Positions 44,999 through 60,190 of a stretch of DNA of 64,000 nt are shown here, piece by piece (within the stretch, counting starts at the first letter, position 1; each line of letters begins with the position of its first letter). The stretch spans positions 62,001-126,000 of the forward strand of contig NZ_CP090207.1 in assembly GCF_021397715.1 (NCBI RefSeq), in the 5' to 3' direction. The stretch comes from Pantoea agglomerans (GTDB lineage Bacteria > Pseudomonadota > Gammaproteobacteria > Enterobacterales > Enterobacteriaceae). Below the pieces are notes generated by a model. It was not told the origin of the DNA, made no database searches, and was given only the letters and a program-made list of their open reading frames with translations. The translations under genes were made by a program, and so were the position numbers.

Positions 44999-46507
44999 AT
45001 GCAACCTTTACTGCAGCTTAACGGCATTGAAAAATCGTTCCCTGGGGTGAAAGCCCTCAAGGGTGCCTCACTGAATGTCCAGGCAGGACGCGTGATGGCG
45101 CTGGTCGGTGAAAACGGTGCCGGTAAATCCACCATGATGAAAGTGCTGACCGGGATCTATCAGTTTGATGCCGGTTCGCTGCACTGGCTCGGCAAAGAGA
45201 CCCGGTTCAATGGCCCTAAAGCCTCACAGGAAGCGGGCATCGGCATTATCCATCAGGAACTGAATCTGATCCCCCAGTTAACCGTGGCGGAGAATATTTT
45301 CCTCGGTCGTGAATTTGTTAACCGTTTTGGCCGCATCCAGTGGGCGCGCATGTATGCCGAAGCGGATGCCTTGCTGAAGCGGTTAAATCTACGCTTCAAC
45401 AGCCACAAGCTGGTGGGCGATCTGTCGATTGGCGATCAGCAAATGGTCGAAATTGCCAAAGTTCTGAGCTTTGAGTCGCAGGTGATCATCATGGATGAGC
45501 CGACCGATGCGCTGACGGATACCGAAACGCTGTCGCTGTTTCGGGTAATCAATGAACTGAAGGCGCAGGGCTGCGGCATCGTCTACATCTCGCATCGCAT
45601 GAAAGAGATCTTTGAGATCTGCGATGACGTCACGGTGTTTCGTGACGGCCAGTTTATTGCGGAGCGTCCGGTCAGCGAACTGACCGAAGAGAGCCTGATC
45701 GAAATGATGGTCGGCCGCAAACTGGAAGATCAATATCCGCATCTCGATCAGACTCCGGGCGAAGTGCGGCTGAAAGTCGACAACGTCAGCGGTCCCGGCG
45801 TGCATAACGTCAGTTTCAGCCTGCGCAAAGGAGAGATTCTGGGCATCTCCGGACTGATGGGCGCGGGCCGCACTGAACTGATGAAAGTGCTCTATGGCGC
45901 GTTGCCGCGTCATCAGGGCAGCCTGTGGCTCAGCGGTCGCGAAGTGGTGACGCGTTCGCCACAGGACGGGCTGGCGAACGGCATCGTTTATATCTCTGAA
46001 GATCGTAAGCGTGACGGCCTGGTTCTGGGTATGTCGGTGAAAGAGAACATGTCGCTGACCGCGCTGCGCTATTTCAGTCACGGCGGCGGCACGCTGAAGC
46101 ACGCGGCTGAGCAGCTGGCGGTAGGCGACTTTATCCGGCTGTTCAACGTCAAAACGCCCTCTATGTCGCAGCCGATCGGCCTGCTTTCCGGCGGCAATCA
46201 GCAGAAAGTGGCGATTGCCCGCGGCCTGATGACCCGTCCCAACGTGCTGATTCTTGATGAGCCAACCCGTGGCGTTGATGTCGGTGCCAAAAAAGAGATT
46301 TATCAGCTGATTAACCAGTTCAAAGCCGAAGGGCTGAGCATCATCCTGGTCTCTTCTGAGATGCCGGAAGTGTTAGGCATGAGCGATCGCATCCTGGTGA
46401 TGCATGAAGGCCGTTTAAGCGGCGAATTTACCCGTGAAGAAGCCACGCAGGAGAGCCTGATGGCCGCCGCCGTAGGCAAGCAACACAGCGAGGATTTAGT
46501 GGTATGA
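44999..46507 (+). CDS. rbsA: Ribose ABC transporter ATP-binding protein
   Basis: The protein has 502 aa (E. coli 501), two fused ABC domains. The first has Walker [10 protein letters not shown] and signature [13 protein letters not shown]; the second has the degenerate GLMGAGRTE loop and [15 protein letters not shown]. It powers ribose import. It overlaps rbsC by 4 bp. Confidence 0.97.
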   Translation: MQPLLQLNGIEKSFPGVKALKGASLNVQAGRVMALVGENGAGKSTMMKVLTGIYQFDAGSLHWLGKETRFNGPKASQEAGIGIIHQELNLIPQLTVAENIFLGREFVNRFGRIQWARMYAEADALLKRLNLRFNSHKLVGDLSIGDQQMVEIAKVLSFESQVIIMDEPTDALTDTETLSLFRVINELKAQGCGIVYISHRMKEIFEICDDVTVFRDGQFIAERPVSELTEESLIEMMVGRKLEDQYPHLDQTPGEVRLKVDNVSGPGVHNVSFSLRKGEILGISGLMGAGRTELMKVLYGALPRHQGSLWLSGREVVTRSPQDGLANGIVYISEDRKRDGLVLGMSVKENMSLTALRYFSHGGGTLKHAAEQLAVGDFIRLFNVKTPSMSQPIGLLSGGNQQKVAIARGLMTRPNVLILDEPTRGVDVGAKKEIYQLINQFKAEGLSIILVSSEMPEVLGMSDRILVMHEGRLSGEFTREEATQESLMAAAVGKQHSEDLVV

Positions 46508-47475
46508 CGACCCAAACTTTACCTGCCAGCCGTCGCTGGTTTAGCAAAAGCTGGTTACTGGAACAAAAGTCGCTGATTGCGCTGGTGGTGTTAATCGCCG
46601 TGGTGGCGAGTCAGAGCCCGAACTTCTTTACCGTGGCCAACCTGTTCAACATTCTGCAGCAGACCTCGGTGAACGCCATTATGGCGGTCGGCATGACGCT
46701 GGTGATTCTGACCTCCGGCATCGATCTCTCGGTGGGTTCACTGCTGGCGCTGACCGGTGCTGTCGGGGCCTCGCTGGTCGGGATGGAAGTGAATGCGCTG
46801 GTGGCAGTAGCGGCTTCGCTGGCGCTGGGGGCCGCGATTGGTGCGCTGACCGGCACCATTGTGGCGCGCGGTAAGGTGCAGGCATTTATTGCCACGCTGG
46901 TGATGATGCTGCTGCTGCGTGGCGTCACCATGGTCTACACCGACGGCAGTCCAATCAGTACCGGCTTTAATGCCAACGCCGATCTGCTGGGCTGGTTTGG
47001 TATCGGGCGTCCGCTGGGTATTCCTGCTCCGGTCTGGCTGATGGCGCTGGTGTTTATCGCCGCCTGGTACATGCTGCATCACACCCGTCTTGGCCGCTAT
47101 ATCTACGCGCTGGGCGGCAATGAGGCCGCAACCCGCCTCTCCGGTATTAATGTTAATCGCGTCAAGGTCATCGTCTATTCGCTGAGCGGTATGCTGGCCG
47201 CGCTGGCGGGCACCATTGAGGTGGCGCGTCTCTCCTCGGCGCAGCCCACGGCCGGTACCGGCTACGAGCTGGATGCCATTGCCGCCGTGGTGCTGGGTGG
47301 TACCAGTCTGGCGGGCGGTAAAGGACGAATTGTCGGCACCCTGATTGGTGCACTGATCCTCGGCTTCCTGAATAACGGCCTGAACCTGATGGGCGTCTCT
47401 TCGTACTACCAGATGATCGTTAAAGCGGTGGTAATCCTGCTGGCGGTGCTGGTGGATAATAAAAGCAGTAAATAA
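46504..47475 (+). CDS. rbsC: Ribose ABC transporter permease
   Basis: The protein has 323 aa (E. coli 321) with about ten membrane helices and the permease signature [17 protein letters not shown] and [16 protein letters not shown]. It forms the membrane channel for RbsA and RbsB. Confidence 0.97.
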   Translation: MTTQTLPASRRWFSKSWLLEQKSLIALVVLIAVVASQSPNFFTVANLFNILQQTSVNAIMAVGMTLVILTSGIDLSVGSLLALTGAVGASLVGMEVNALVAVAASLALGAAIGALTGTIVARGKVQAFIATLVMMLLLRGVTMVYTDGSPISTGFNANADLLGWFGIGRPLGIPAPVWLMALVFIAAWYMLHHTRLGRYIYALGGNEAATRLSGINVNRVKVIVYSLSGMLAALAGTIEVARLSSAQPTAGTGYELDAIAAVVLGGTSLAGGKGRIVGTLIGALILGFLNNGLNLMGVSSYYQMIVKAVVILLAVLVDNKSSK

Positions 47476-47498
47476 CTCTGACCTATACACAGGATGAA

Positions 47499-48377
47499 AT
47501 GATGAAAAAGTTAACCGCACTGGCCATGATCCTTGGCGCTACGCTCAGTACCAGCGCTATGGCAAAAGAGACCATCGCGCTGGTGGTATCGACCCTGAAT
47601 AACCCGTTCTTTGTTTCCCTGAAAGAGGGTGCACAAAAAGAAGCCGATAAACTGGGTTACAACCTGGTGGTGCTGGATTCGCAGAATAACCCGGCGAAAG
47701 AGCTGGCAAACGTGCAGGATCTGACGGTACGCGGCACCAAACTGCTTCTGATCAACCCAACCGATTCTGATGCGGTCGGCAACGCAGTGAAGATGGCCAA
47801 TCAGGCAAATATCCCGGTTATCACCCTGGACCGTATGGCAGCGCAGGGTACCGTGGTCAGCCACGTCGCTTCTGATAACCGTTTCGGCGGTAAAATGGCC
47901 GGTGACTACATCGCGAAGAAAGTGGGCGAAAGCGCCAAAATTATTGAGCTGCAAGGCATTGCCGGAACCTCGGCCGCGCGTGAGCGTGGCGAAGGCTTCA
48001 AACAGGCTGCGGATGCGCACAAGTTCCAGATCCTCGCCAGCCAGCCGGCTGACTTTGACCGTACTAAAGGCCTGAACGTGATGCAGAACCTGCTGCAGGC
48101 GCATCCGGATGTGCAGGCGGTGTTTGCTCAGAACGATGAAATGGCGCTGGGTGCACTGCGTGCACTGCAGACTGCCGGTAAAACCGATGTGATCGTGGTG
48201 GGGTTTGACGGTACCGCTGATGGCGTGAAAGCGGTAGAAGGTGGCAAACTGTCTGCGACCGTGGCACAGATGCCAGACAAAATTGGCATGATTGGCGTTG
48301 ATACCGCTGATAAAGTGCTGAAGGGTGAAAAAGTGAAGGCGATCAACCCGGTCGACCTGAAGCTGGTCACTCAATAA
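47499..48377 (+). CDS. rbsB: Periplasmic ribose-binding protein
   Basis: The protein has 292 aa (E. coli 296). A signal peptide covers residues 1-22 ([20 protein letters not shown]). Mature type I periplasmic-binding fold with [20 protein letters not shown] and the sugar-contacting [10 protein letters not shown]. It also feeds the Trg chemoreceptor in E. coli. Confidence 0.97.
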   Translation: MMKKLTALAMILGATLSTSAMAKETIALVVSTLNNPFFVSLKEGAQKEADKLGYNLVVLDSQNNPAKELANVQDLTVRGTKLLLINPTDSDAVGNAVKMANQANIPVITLDRMAAQGTVVSHVASDNRFGGKMAGDYIAKKVGESAKIIELQGIAGTSAARERGEGFKQAADAHKFQILASQPADFDRTKGLNVMQNLLQAHPDVQAVFAQNDEMALGALRALQTAGKTDVIVVGFDGTADGVKAVEGGKLSATVAQMPDKIGMIGVDTADKVLKGEKVKAINPVDLKLVTQ

Positions 48378-48397
48378 AACAAAGAAAAGCAGGGCAC

Positions 48398-48420
48398 TGC
48401 GCCACCCTCCCGGTGGCGCA
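48398..48420 (+). terminator. Intercistronic hairpin between rbsB and rbsK
   Basis: A 9-bp perfect stem (tgcgccacc / ggtggcgca) with a 5-base loop lies 20 bp after rbsB. Only a short T stretch (cttattcc) follows, so it is likelier to protect the rbsDACB message or cause partial termination than to end transcription. Confidence 0.65.
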
Positions 48421-48439
48421 CTTATTCCGGACTCCCCTA

Positions 48440-49369
48440 ATGAGCAAAAACGCAAAACTGGCCGTTCTTGGCAGCATTAACGCTGACCACATCCTTAATC
48501 TGGCACACTTTCCTCGTCCCGGTGAAACGGTGATCGGGCAGAACTATCAGATTGCGTTTGGTGGTAAAGGTGCCAATCAGGCCGTGGCCGCCGGTCGCGC
48601 TGGTGCCGATATCGCATTTATCGCCTGTGTGGGTGCTGATGACATTGGCGAACGTATTCGCCAGCAGCTGGCACAGGACAATATAGATACCTCGCCGGTA
48701 GAAGTGGTGGCGGGCGAGTCGACCGGGGTGGCGATGATTTTCGTCAACGGTGACGGTGAGAACAACATCGGCATCTATTCCGGCGCAAACGCCGCGCTGA
48801 CACCAGACTGTGTGGCGCGCCATCAACAGGTGATTGCCGATGCCGACGCACTGCTGATGCAACTGGAGTCACCGCTGGAAAGCGTGCTGGCGGCAGCGCG
48901 TTTCGCCAGAGAGCAGCAGACCCAGGTGATTCTTAATCCGGCACCGGCGACCCGGCTTTCCGATGAGTTGCTGGCGCTGATCGATATCATTACCCCGAAT
49001 GAAACTGAAGCGGAGATCCTGACCGGCATCGCCGTTCACAACGATCAGGATGCGGCCCGGGCGGCGGCGGCGCTGCATGACAAAGGCATTGGTACCGTAC
49101 TGATTACGCTGGGCCGGCGCGGCGTCTGGCTGAGTGAACAGGGCCAGGGTCAGCGTATTCCGGGCTTTAGCGTCAACGCTATCGATACCATCGCGGCGGG
49201 CGATACGTTTAACGGCGCCTTTATTACCGCGCGACTGGAACAGAAAGCGATGCAGGAGGCGGTACGCTTTGCCCATGCCGCTGCGGCTATTGCCGTAACC
49301 CGATCCGGCGCACAGCCCTCCGTGCCGTGGCGTGCCGAGATCGACGACTTTTTGCAGCAGCAGGGTTAA
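48440..49369 (+). CDS. rbsK: Ribokinase
   Basis: The protein has 309 aa from ATG at 48440 ([21 protein letters not shown]), as in E. coli; a frame 27 bp upstream is not conserved. The PfkB signatures [16 protein letters not shown] and [13 protein letters not shown] (catalytic Asp in AAGD) are intact. It phosphorylates ribose to ribose-5-phosphate. It follows a hairpin that may set a lower expression level than the transporter genes. Confidence 0.97.
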   Translation: MSKNAKLAVLGSINADHILNLAHFPRPGETVIGQNYQIAFGGKGANQAVAAGRAGADIAFIACVGADDIGERIRQQLAQDNIDTSPVEVVAGESTGVAMIFVNGDGENNIGIYSGANAALTPDCVARHQQVIADADALLMQLESPLESVLAAARFAREQQTQVILNPAPATRLSDELLALIDIITPNETEAEILTGIAVHNDQDAARAAAALHDKGIGTVLITLGRRGVWLSEQGQGQRIPGFSVNAIDTIAAGDTFNGAFITARLEQKAMQEAVRFAHAAAAIAVTRSGAQPSVPWRAEIDDFLQQQG

Positions 49370-49373
49370 GCGC

Positions 49374-50366
49374 TTGGCCACCATGAAAGATGTCGCCCGC
49401 CTGGCGGGCGTCTCCACCTCAACTGTCTCGCACGTTATCAACAATAACCGATTTGTCAGCGAGAGCGTGCGGGCAAAAGTGGATCAGGCTATTCAGAGTC
49501 TGAACTATGCCCCCTCGGCGCTGGCGCGCAGCCTGAAGATCAACCAGACCCATACCATCGGGATGCTGCTGACCACCAGTAGCAACCCCTTTTATGCCGA
49601 AGTCGTCCGGGGCGTGGAGGATAGCTGTTACCAGCGCGGCTACAGTCTGATCCTGTGTAATACCGCCGGTGATGAGGAGCGGATGAACCGCAGCCTGGAG
49701 ACGCTGATGCAAAAGCGCGTCGATGGGCTGTTAATGATGTGTACTGAAAGTCATCTGCCGTCGGCGGATATTCTGAACCGTTATCCTTCTATACCGACCG
49801 TGATGATGGACTGGGCACCGTTTGAAGGCGGTGGCGACATCATTCAGGACAATGCGCTGCTGGGCGGAGAGCTGGCAACCCAGCATCTGATCGACAGCGG
49901 CTATACCCGCATCGCCTGTATCGCCGGCCCGCAGGACAAAACCACCGCGCGGATGCGCCTCGAAGGGTTTCACAACGCGATGGAGAAAAGCGGTCTTGAC
50001 GTATTGCCGGGTTACGTGGTGCATGGCGATTTTGAGTTTCAGGGCGGATACAACGGGATGATTGAGCTGCTGGCACTGGAAACGCCACCGCAGGCGGTAT
50101 TCACCAGTAATGATGCGATGGCGGTCGGGGTTTATCATGCGCTGTATCAGGCGGGTTTACAGATTCCGCAGGACGTTGCTGTGATGGGCTATGACGATAT
50201 CGAGCTGGCACGCTATCTGTCGCCGCCGCTGAGTACCATCCATCAACCGAAAGATGAACTGGGCGAGCTGGCGATTGATACCTTAATCCATCGCCTGAGC
50301 GATCCCGACGCCAGCCAGCAAACGCTGGTGCTGACGCCGGAACTGGTGGCGCGGGGCTCAACTTAA
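49374..50366 (+). CDS. rbsR: RbsR, LacI-family repressor of the ribose operon
   Basis: The protein has 330 aa if TTG at 49374 is used, giving (M)[13 protein letters not shown] exactly as in E. coli; the next ATG is at 49383. The LacI-type HTH is [20 protein letters not shown], followed by the periplasmic-binding-like effector domain. It should bind the palindromes upstream of rbsD. It begins 5 bp after the rbsK stop and ends 4 bp inside the convergent hsrA. Confidence 0.95.
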   Translation: MATMKDVARLAGVSTSTVSHVINNNRFVSESVRAKVDQAIQSLNYAPSALARSLKINQTHTIGMLLTTSSNPFYAEVVRGVEDSCYQRGYSLILCNTAGDEERMNRSLETLMQKRVDGLLMMCTESHLPSADILNRYPSIPTVMMDWAPFEGGGDIIQDNALLGGELATQHLIDSGYTRIACIAGPQDKTTARMRLEGFHNAMEKSGLDVLPGYVVHGDFEFQGGYNGMIELLALETPPQAVFTSNDAMAVGVYHALYQAGLQIPQDVAVMGYDDIELARYLSPPLSTIHQPKDELGELAIDTLIHRLSDPDASQQTLVLTPELVARGST

Positions 50367-51772
50367 GCCGCCTTCTTCTTTTTCTTCTTATCGCGATTAG
50401 TAATCAGATTGCGGCCATCGCCGTTTTTTAACAGCATAAAGGTCAGGGCTGACAGTACCGTCACCACGCCCATGGTCAGGAAGGTCGCGTGGAACTGCGC
50501 AACGGTGCCGGTTTCAAACTCCTGATAAAAGCGCAGGACGGCGGCACTGACCGCGACGCCAAAACTGATCGCTAACTGCTGGGTCACGGCCAGCACGCTG
50601 TTACCGCCGCTGGCGTTATCATCATTCAAATCAGCCAGCGTAATGGTATTCATGGCGGTGAACTGGGTTGACATCGCCATGCCCAGAATAAACAGCGGAA
50701 GCAGTAAGATGATCATGCTCTCAGCAGGTGACTGCAGAGAGAAGCTGGCGATCAGAATGCCGATGATTACCGTGATGCCTACCAGCAGGCGGCGATAGCC
50801 TAACCAGCGCAACAGCTGGGTTACCGTCGACTTCGCCAGTATCGATCCCACCGCCGTCGGTGCCATCATGCAACCGGCGATAATCGCCGAATAGCCAAAG
50901 CCCACCTGCAACATCAACGGCATCAGGAAGGGCACGCAGCCGGTGCCGAGACGCGACGCGATGTTACCGATGATGCCTACCGAAAAAGTGCGCGTTTTAA
51001 ACATCGGCAGATTAATCAGCGGAGAAGGGTGACGACGCGCGTGTGCAATATAAAGAAGCAGCAGAACGATTCCGCCGAGCAACACCGCACCCGCCAGCCA
51101 GGCTGAAACAATACGCTCACCGAACAGTTCAATCCCGATTGAGATCATCACCAGGCCCAGGCCGAACAGCAGAAAGCCTAAGAAATCGAAGCGGCGCTTG
51201 GGTGTGGTGAAGTCCGGCATATATTTGCGCGCATAGAAAATGCCGAGAATGCCGATGGGAATATTAATCAGGAAGATCCAGTGCCAGGTGGCGTAGGTCA
51301 CCATCACCCCGCCAAGCAGCGGTCCCAGTATCGGTCCGACTAATCCCGGCATGGTGACAAAGTTGAGCACCGGCAGCAGTTCACTGCGCGGATAAGCGCG
51401 TAACAGTGCCAGGCGCGCGACCGGCATCATCATGGCACCGCCGACGCCCTGTATGACGCGCGAAGTGACCAGTACAGAGAGCGTAGGTGACAGCGCGCAC
51501 GCCAGCGAACCGAGCGTGAAGAGCGATACCGCAGCGATAAACACTTTGCGGGTGCCATAGCGATCGGCGAGCCAGCCGCTGACCGGGATCAGCATTGCGA
51601 CGGTCAGGGTATAACTGATAACAGCGGATTGCATGGCCAGAGGAGAACGGTCAAGGCTGGTGGCGATAGCGGGCAGGGCGGTGTTAAGAATGGTGGCATC
51701 CAGTGCCTGCATGAAAAATGCCATGGCAGCAATCCATGGCAAACCGGCCATGCTGCGCGCGGATTTTATCAT
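50363..51772 (-). CDS. hsrA: HsrA-type MFS transporter (DHA2 family)
   Basis: The protein has 469 aa (E. coli HsrA 475) with about fourteen membrane helices. Motifs are [13 protein letters not shown] (MFS motif A) and [24 protein letters not shown] sequence ([16 protein letters not shown]). It is a drug:proton antiporter-2 family member; in E. coli its overexpression affects homocysteine and stationary-phase regulation, but the substrate is unknown. It sits between rbsR and the rRNA operon, as in E. coli. The C-terminus is an unusual run of Lys (DKKKKKKAA). Confidence 0.93.
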   Translation of the reverse strand: MIKSARSMAGLPWIAAMAFFMQALDATILNTALPAIATSLDRSPLAMQSAVISYTLTVAMLIPVSGWLADRYGTRKVFIAAVSLFTLGSLACALSPTLSVLVTSRVIQGVGGAMMMPVARLALLRAYPRSELLPVLNFVTMPGLVGPILGPLLGGVMVTYATWHWIFLINIPIGILGIFYARKYMPDFTTPKRRFDFLGFLLFGLGLVMISIGIELFGERIVSAWLAGAVLLGGIVLLLLYIAHARRHPSPLINLPMFKTRTFSVGIIGNIASRLGTGCVPFLMPLMLQVGFGYSAIIAGCMMAPTAVGSILAKSTVTQLLRWLGYRRLLVGITVIIGILIASFSLQSPAESMIILLLPLFILGMAMSTQFTAMNTITLADLNDDNASGGNSVLAVTQQLAISFGVAVSAAVLRFYQEFETGTVAQFHATFLTMGVVTVLSALTFMLLKNGDGRNLITNRDKKKKKKAA

Positions 51773-51955
51773 TGAGCGTCCTTCTTAGGGTTATCCAGCG
51801 AGAAGAATGAAAAAGAATAGCACCGTCAGCGCAGCGCGGCAGGCCTCTTTTTAACGTCTCAAGGGGATTTCTGTGCGTTATTCGGCCATGAAATGGCTGT
51901 TTTTAGCCCGTTCGTTTAAAAAAAACGCGCTCGGTAAATTTATTTAAAGAAACAC

Positions 51956-51983
51956 TTGTCAGCTTCTGAGAACTCCCTATAAT
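51956..51983 (+). promoter_or_regulatory. rRNA operon promoter P1
   Basis: TTGTCA (51956-51961), a 16-bp spacer and TATAAT (51978-51983) are followed by a GC-rich discriminator gcgcctcc. The sequence CTCCCTATAATGCGCC is almost identical to E. coli rrn P1. An A/T-rich UP-like element (tttaaaaaaaacg, aaatttatttaaagaa) precedes it. Confidence 0.93.
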
Positions 51984-52075
51984 GCGCCTCCACTGACACG
52001 GAACAACGGCTTACCGGCCGCCGGGTTGAGAGGCACAGGAGACTGCGCCGCCGGAGAAAACTTCTCAAAAAGAAG

Positions 52076-52103
52076 TTGACTCTGAAGGAGGAAAGCGTAA
52101 TAT
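52076..52103 (+). promoter_or_regulatory. rRNA operon promoter P2
   Basis: TTGACT (52076-52081), a 16-bp spacer and TAATAT (52098-52103) lie 120 bp downstream of P1, the usual P2 place. Confidence 0.85.
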
Positions 52104-52142
52104 ACGCCACCTCGCGACAGACGGTTAACCCGCTGCTCGCAC

Positions 52143-52154
52143 CGCTCTTTAACA
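52143..52154 (+). promoter_or_regulatory. boxA antitermination signal of the rRNA leader
   Basis: cgctctttaaca matches the leader boxA core (GCTCTTTAACA) recognised by NusB/S10. A second copy, tgctctttaacaa, lies before 23S near 54290. Confidence 0.85.
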
Positions 52155-52307
52155 ATTTATCAGACAATCTGTGTGGGCACTCGCAGGATTGATATCAGCG
52201 TCTCCGGACGTAAAAAAATATCAAGTCTCACGAGTGAACACATAATGAAATTCATTATGACGTTTTACAGATGAGCACCGCTTAACTTGTTTAAGCAAAT
52301 CAAACTT

Positions 52308-53849
<1,542 letters not shown>

Positions 53850-53923
53850 CCTGAAGATACCTTCCCGCGTAGTGCTCACACAGATTGTCTGATAGAAAAG
53901 TAACGAGCAGAAAAAACCTCTAC

Positions 53924-54000
<77 letters not shown>

Positions 54001-54084
54001 AATTCGCACTCACGCTGCGTTATGTCTCCGGCTCGCATAGTTCACTATGCTTCGCGGAAACATGCCTTGCCTGAGCACGAATTG
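54001..54084. repeat. Imperfect palindrome in the spacer between tRNA-Ile and tRNA-Ala
   Basis: The arms aattcg (54001-54006) and cgaatt (54078-54083) and the inner perfect hairpin gcatagt-tc-actatgc (54035-54050) share nearly the same centre, so the block folds into one long, bulged stem-loop. It begins immediately after the tRNA-Ile CCA end. Confidence 0.6.
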
Positions 54085-54142
54085 CATTTCTTACGGAATG
54101 TACTCGGTTGAGTGGTAGTAGTGGTCTCTGCAGTAACTGTAT

Positions 54143-54218
54143 GGGGCTATAGCTCAGCTGGGAGAGCGCCTGCCTTGCACGCAGGAGGTCAGCGGTTCGA
54201 TCCCGCTTAGCTCCACCA
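54143..54218 (+). tRNA. alaT: tRNA-Ala (UGC)
   Basis: It is 76 nt, GGGGCTATAGCTCAGCTGGG to CTCCACCA. The anticodon loop CTTGCAC carries TGC. It is the standard second spacer tRNA. Confidence 0.98.
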
Positions 54219-54430
54219 TACCGTCTTACTGTTTTTTCTGAAAAAAATACTTCAGAGCGTACCGGCAACGGTGTGCTGCGAAGTATTATGCTCTTTAACA
54301 ATCCGGAACAAGCTGAAAATTGAAACGACATGTCGTTTTCATTCTCCGTAATAAGAATGAAAAACACGATATGTTCGAGTCTCTCAAATGCTTGCAACAC
54401 GCAGCGTTGAAAAACGCCTGTGGGTTGTGA

Positions 54431-57335
<2,905 letters not shown>

Positions 57336-57398
57336 ACAACGCCAGAGGCGTTTTTAAGAGACACGATTTTCAGCTTGTTTTCCGGATAATTATTTGCG

Positions 57399-57520
57399 GA
57401 AACGAAAGATTTTGCGGCGTGACAGGGCGCAGAGCGATGACGTCAGCGGGAGCATACGGAAGTATGTGACCGGTGCGGCTGAGCGATGGCAACGCGGTCC
57501 CGGCGGAAAAGGTTCGTTTC
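57399..57520. repeat. ERIC-like palindromic repeat in the 23S-5S spacer
   Basis: The arms gaaacgaa (57399-57406) and ttcgtttc (57513-57520) and the inner hairpin catac-ggaa-gtatg (57453-57466) have the same centre (57459.5), giving a 122-nt imperfect palindrome. The core ggagcatac, then gtatgtgac, then gctgagcg resembles the ERIC core (GGAGCTTAC, GTAAGTGAC, GTGAGCG), and length is close to the usual ERIC 127 bp. It explains why this spacer is about 200 bp rather than about 90 as in E. coli. Confidence 0.62.
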
Positions 57521-57534
57521 GTGCACAAAGAATT

Positions 57535-57654
57535 TGCCTGGCGGCTGTAGCGCGGTGGTCCCACCTGACCCCATGCCGAACTCAGAAGTGAAACGCCGTA
57601 GCGCCGATGGTAGTGTGGGGTCTCCCCATGCGAGAGTAGGGAACTGCCAGGCAT
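57535..57654 (+). rRNA. rrf: 5S ribosomal RNA
   Basis: It is 120 nt from TGCCTGGCGGC to CTGCCAGGCAT, nearly identical to E. coli 5S including the ccccatgccgaactcag loop. Confidence 0.97.
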
Positions 57655-57668
57655 TATATCAGTGAAGA

Positions 57669-57697
57669 AGCCCCGCACAGCAGTGCGGGGCTTTTTT
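57669..57697 (+). terminator. rRNA operon terminator
   Basis: agccccgcac, loop agca, gtgcggggct is followed by six T. It lies 14 bp after 5S. Confidence 0.94.
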
Positions 57698-57735
57698 ACG
57701 TCTGAAGATCGCTGAAAGCCTGTCAAAACATGGCA

Positions 57736-58242
57736 TCAGCGGGCTTTCAGCCAGTCTGCAATGAACGTTGCAATCGCCACTGGCTGGTTTAAATCCAGCA
57801 CCGGCATCGATAATCTAAGCGCCCGATCGCTGGCGACCGCAATGACCTGCTCATCCAGCAGATCCTCTACGCCCCCTTTGATACCGGCGCGCCACAACAC
57901 AATTTTTGGTACTGCCTCGTTTTTGAATCCTTCCACCAATACCAGATCCAGTAATGAGTGATCCATTCTGCTCACCAGATAGGAAAGGTCGATGGGCTCT
58001 TCATCGGGTGTTTCACACATCAGTGCCCAACGCTGAGAACTGGCCACGATGACCTGATTGGCTCCCGCTTTTCTGAGCAGATAACTGTCCTTGCCAGGCG
58101 TATCTACATCCATCTGATGATGCGTATGTTTGATCAATCCACTGCGAATCCCATGACTGCTGAGAATCGGTATAACTTTCTGTAAGAGCGTGGTTTTTCC
58201 GGTACCGCTCCAGCCGACCACACCAAGTAACGGTAGCGACAT
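57736..58242 (-). CDS. mobB: Molybdopterin-guanine dinucleotide biosynthesis adaptor protein MobB
   Basis: The protein has 168 aa from ATG at 58242 (MSLPLLGVVGWSGTGKTTLL), 1 bp after the mobA stop; a longer frame is not conserved. It is a P-loop GTPase with WSGTGKTT and HTHHQMDVD. It aids guanine dinucleotide transfer to molybdenum cofactor but is not essential in E. coli. Confidence 0.95.
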   Translation of the reverse strand: MSLPLLGVVGWSGTGKTTLLQKVIPILSSHGIRSGLIKHTHHQMDVDTPGKDSYLLRKAGANQVIVASSQRWALMCETPDEEPIDLSYLVSRMDHSLLDLVLVEGFKNEAVPKIVLWRAGIKGGVEDLLDEQVIAVASDRALRLSMPVLDLNQPVAIATFIADWLKAR

Positions 58243-58243
58243 A

Positions 58244-58810
58244 TTAAAATCTCTCATCCAGATCATCCGGAGTATTAATGTTGTGAAAGGCGGATTCGTC
58301 ATCCGCTAACAGCACCCCATGCCCGCCCTGATCGCGCAGAAACTGCATCAGACGCCGCTCACCCGCCTGCAGGTATTGATAGAGTGGTGCAGCAACGTCG
58401 CGGTGGATCAGCGCCAGCGTCGGATGATCGCGCTCCTGTGAGCGTACCCATACGGCGGATGCATCGTCCCGTTGTTGCACCAGCTGCTCAACAAAGTTAA
58501 GCGGGATAGCGGGCGTGTCACAGGAACTGAACACCGCCCACTCTCCTTCAATCGCGCGTAACGCACTGTAGATCCCCGCCAGCGGACCAGGAAAATCGTC
58601 ATGTTCATCCTGCACAACCCGACATCCGCTTAACTGATAACGATCAATATTACGATTCGCGTTAATTATGACAATGTCGACTTGTGGCCGTAGCCGTTCG
58701 AGGACATGCTGATACAACGGCTTGCCATTCAGTGGCACTAATCCTTTGTCCTGACCACCCATACGGCGGCCCTGACCTCCGGCCAGAATGACGCCGGTTA
58801 ACTTTGTCAT
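58244..58810 (-). CDS. mobA: Molybdenum cofactor guanylyltransferase MobA
   Basis: The protein has 188 aa from ATG at 58810 (MTKLTGVILAGGQGRRMGG); the frame upstream lacks homology. The nucleotidyltransferase loop LAGGQGRRMGGQDKG and DEHDDFPGPLAGI are diagnostic. It links GMP to molybdopterin for DMSO-reductase-type enzymes. It is divergent from yihD. Confidence 0.97.
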   Translation of the reverse strand: MTKLTGVILAGGQGRRMGGQDKGLVPLNGKPLYQHVLERLRPQVDIVIINANRNIDRYQLSGCRVVQDEHDDFPGPLAGIYSALRAIEGEWAVFSSCDTPAIPLNFVEQLVQQRDDASAVWVRSQERDHPTLALIHRDVAAPLYQYLQAGERRLMQFLRDQGGHGVLLADDESAFHNINTPDDLDERF

Positions 58811-58856
58811 GGCATTGTCCTCGCTAATGACGTACTGAAAAACAGGAGTAAGTGAT

Positions 58857-59132
58857 ATGAAATGCCATCGTCTGAATGAGTTGATTGAATTGCTGCAACC
58901 CGCCTGGCAAAAAGAACCCGATCTTAACCTCATTGCATTTTTACAGAAACTGGCAGAGGAAGCGGGTTTCCGTGGCCCATTAAGTGAATTAACCGACGAT
59001 GTATTGATTTACCATCTCAAAATGCGTGATGCGGCCAGCCACGACGAAATACCTGGCCTGAAAAAAGATCACGAGATCGATTTCAAAACGGCGTTGCTGC
59101 GCGCACGGGGTGTCATTAAAGATGACGAGTAG
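58857..59132 (+). CDS. yihD: YihD family protein of unknown function
   Basis: The protein has 91 aa (E. coli 89), small and acidic, nearly collinear with E. coli YihD ([20 protein letters not shown]; end [12 protein letters not shown]). No motif reveals activity. It sits between mobA and srkA as in E. coli. Confidence 0.94.
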   Translation: MKCHRLNELIELLQPAWQKEPDLNLIAFLQKLAEEAGFRGPLSELTDDVLIYHLKMRDAASHDEIPGLKKDHEIDFKTALLRARGVIKDDE

Positions 59133-59174
59133 TGTTATCCTTATCCGCTAAATACACGGGTAACTACAGGTAAC

Positions 59175-60164
59175 ATGATGAGCGACGCTGCGTTTAACTT
59201 TCAGACCCTGAATCCCGATGTGCTGCTGGATGCGCTTTGGGAAACAGGAATACGCGTCGAATCAGGCCTGACAGCACTGAATAGCTATGAGAACCGGGTC
59301 TATCAATTCAGTGATGATGACAAACGCCGTTACGTCGCTAAATTTTACCGTCCGCAACGCTGGCATGCAGAACAGATTGTTGAAGAGCATCAGTACGCGC
59401 TTGATCTGCTGGCTGACGAAGTGCCTATCGCCGCACCGCTGGTTTTACAGGGCAACACATTGCAGAGCCATGCCGGCTTCTATTTTGCGGTGTTTCCCAG
59501 CCTCGGCGGGCGCCAGTATGAAACGGATAACGAAGATCAGATGGAGTGGGTTGGACGCTTTCTCGGGCGGATCCATCAGACCGGCCGTAAAGCGCTGTTC
59601 AGCCAGCGTCCCACTATCGGGCTGGATGAATACCTCCATCAGCCGCGTGAGGTGCTGGAGCAGTGTCTGTTAGTTCCTGCCTCATTGAAAGGAGCACTGC
59701 TTCAGGCTGTCGATAAGCTGGGTAACACCTTACAGCAGCGCTGGCATACTGCGTGGCAGCCGCTACGATTACACGGAGATTGTCATCCGGGTAATATTCT
59801 GTGGCGCGACGGACCTCTGTTTGTTGATCTGGATGATGCCCGCAATGGCCCGGCAGTGCAGGATCTCTGGATGCTGATCAGCGGTGATCGGCAGGAGCAG
59901 CGCATTCAGTGGGATATCCTGCTGGAGGCGTACGGTGAATTTAGTGATTTTGATATTAATGAATTGTCACTGATTGAACCTTTACGCGCGATGCGCATGG
60001 TTTATTATCTGGCCTGGGTGGTCCGGCGCTGGCAGGATCCCGCTTTTCCGCGCGCCTTCCCCTGGATGACAGATGAAGATTTCTGGCGCCGGCAGATTTC
60101 GCTTTTTACCGAGCAGGAGAAGCTGTTGCAGGAACCTCCTTTGCAGCTGACCCCGCAATTTTAA
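59175..60164 (+). CDS. srkA: SrkA stress-response Ser/Thr protein kinase
   Basis: The protein has 329 aa (E. coli 328). It has an aminoglycoside-phosphotransferase/choline-kinase-like fold: catalytic loop LHGDCHPGNILW and metal-binding VDLDDARNGP. Known as YihE/RdoA, it is reported to counter the MazF death pathway and to lie in the Cpx regulon. It precedes dsbA by 26 bp and is probably co-transcribed. Two tandem ATGs occur; the first is used. Confidence 0.96.
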   Translation: MMSDAAFNFQTLNPDVLLDALWETGIRVESGLTALNSYENRVYQFSDDDKRRYVAKFYRPQRWHAEQIVEEHQYALDLLADEVPIAAPLVLQGNTLQSHAGFYFAVFPSLGGRQYETDNEDQMEWVGRFLGRIHQTGRKALFSQRPTIGLDEYLHQPREVLEQCLLVPASLKGALLQAVDKLGNTLQQRWHTAWQPLRLHGDCHPGNILWRDGPLFVDLDDARNGPAVQDLWMLISGDRQEQRIQWDILLEAYGEFSDFDINELSLIEPLRAMRMVYYLAWVVRRWQDPAFPRAFPWMTDEDFWRRQISLFTEQEKLLQEPPLQLTPQF

Positions 60165-60190
60165 TGAAGTAGTCAGGAGAGTTTTTCACG

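Noticed and set aside
54020..54400. Minus-strand frame of 126 codons across tRNA-Ala
   Set aside because: Antisense to tRNA-Ala and the spacer palindrome; a familiar spurious call in rRNA operons.
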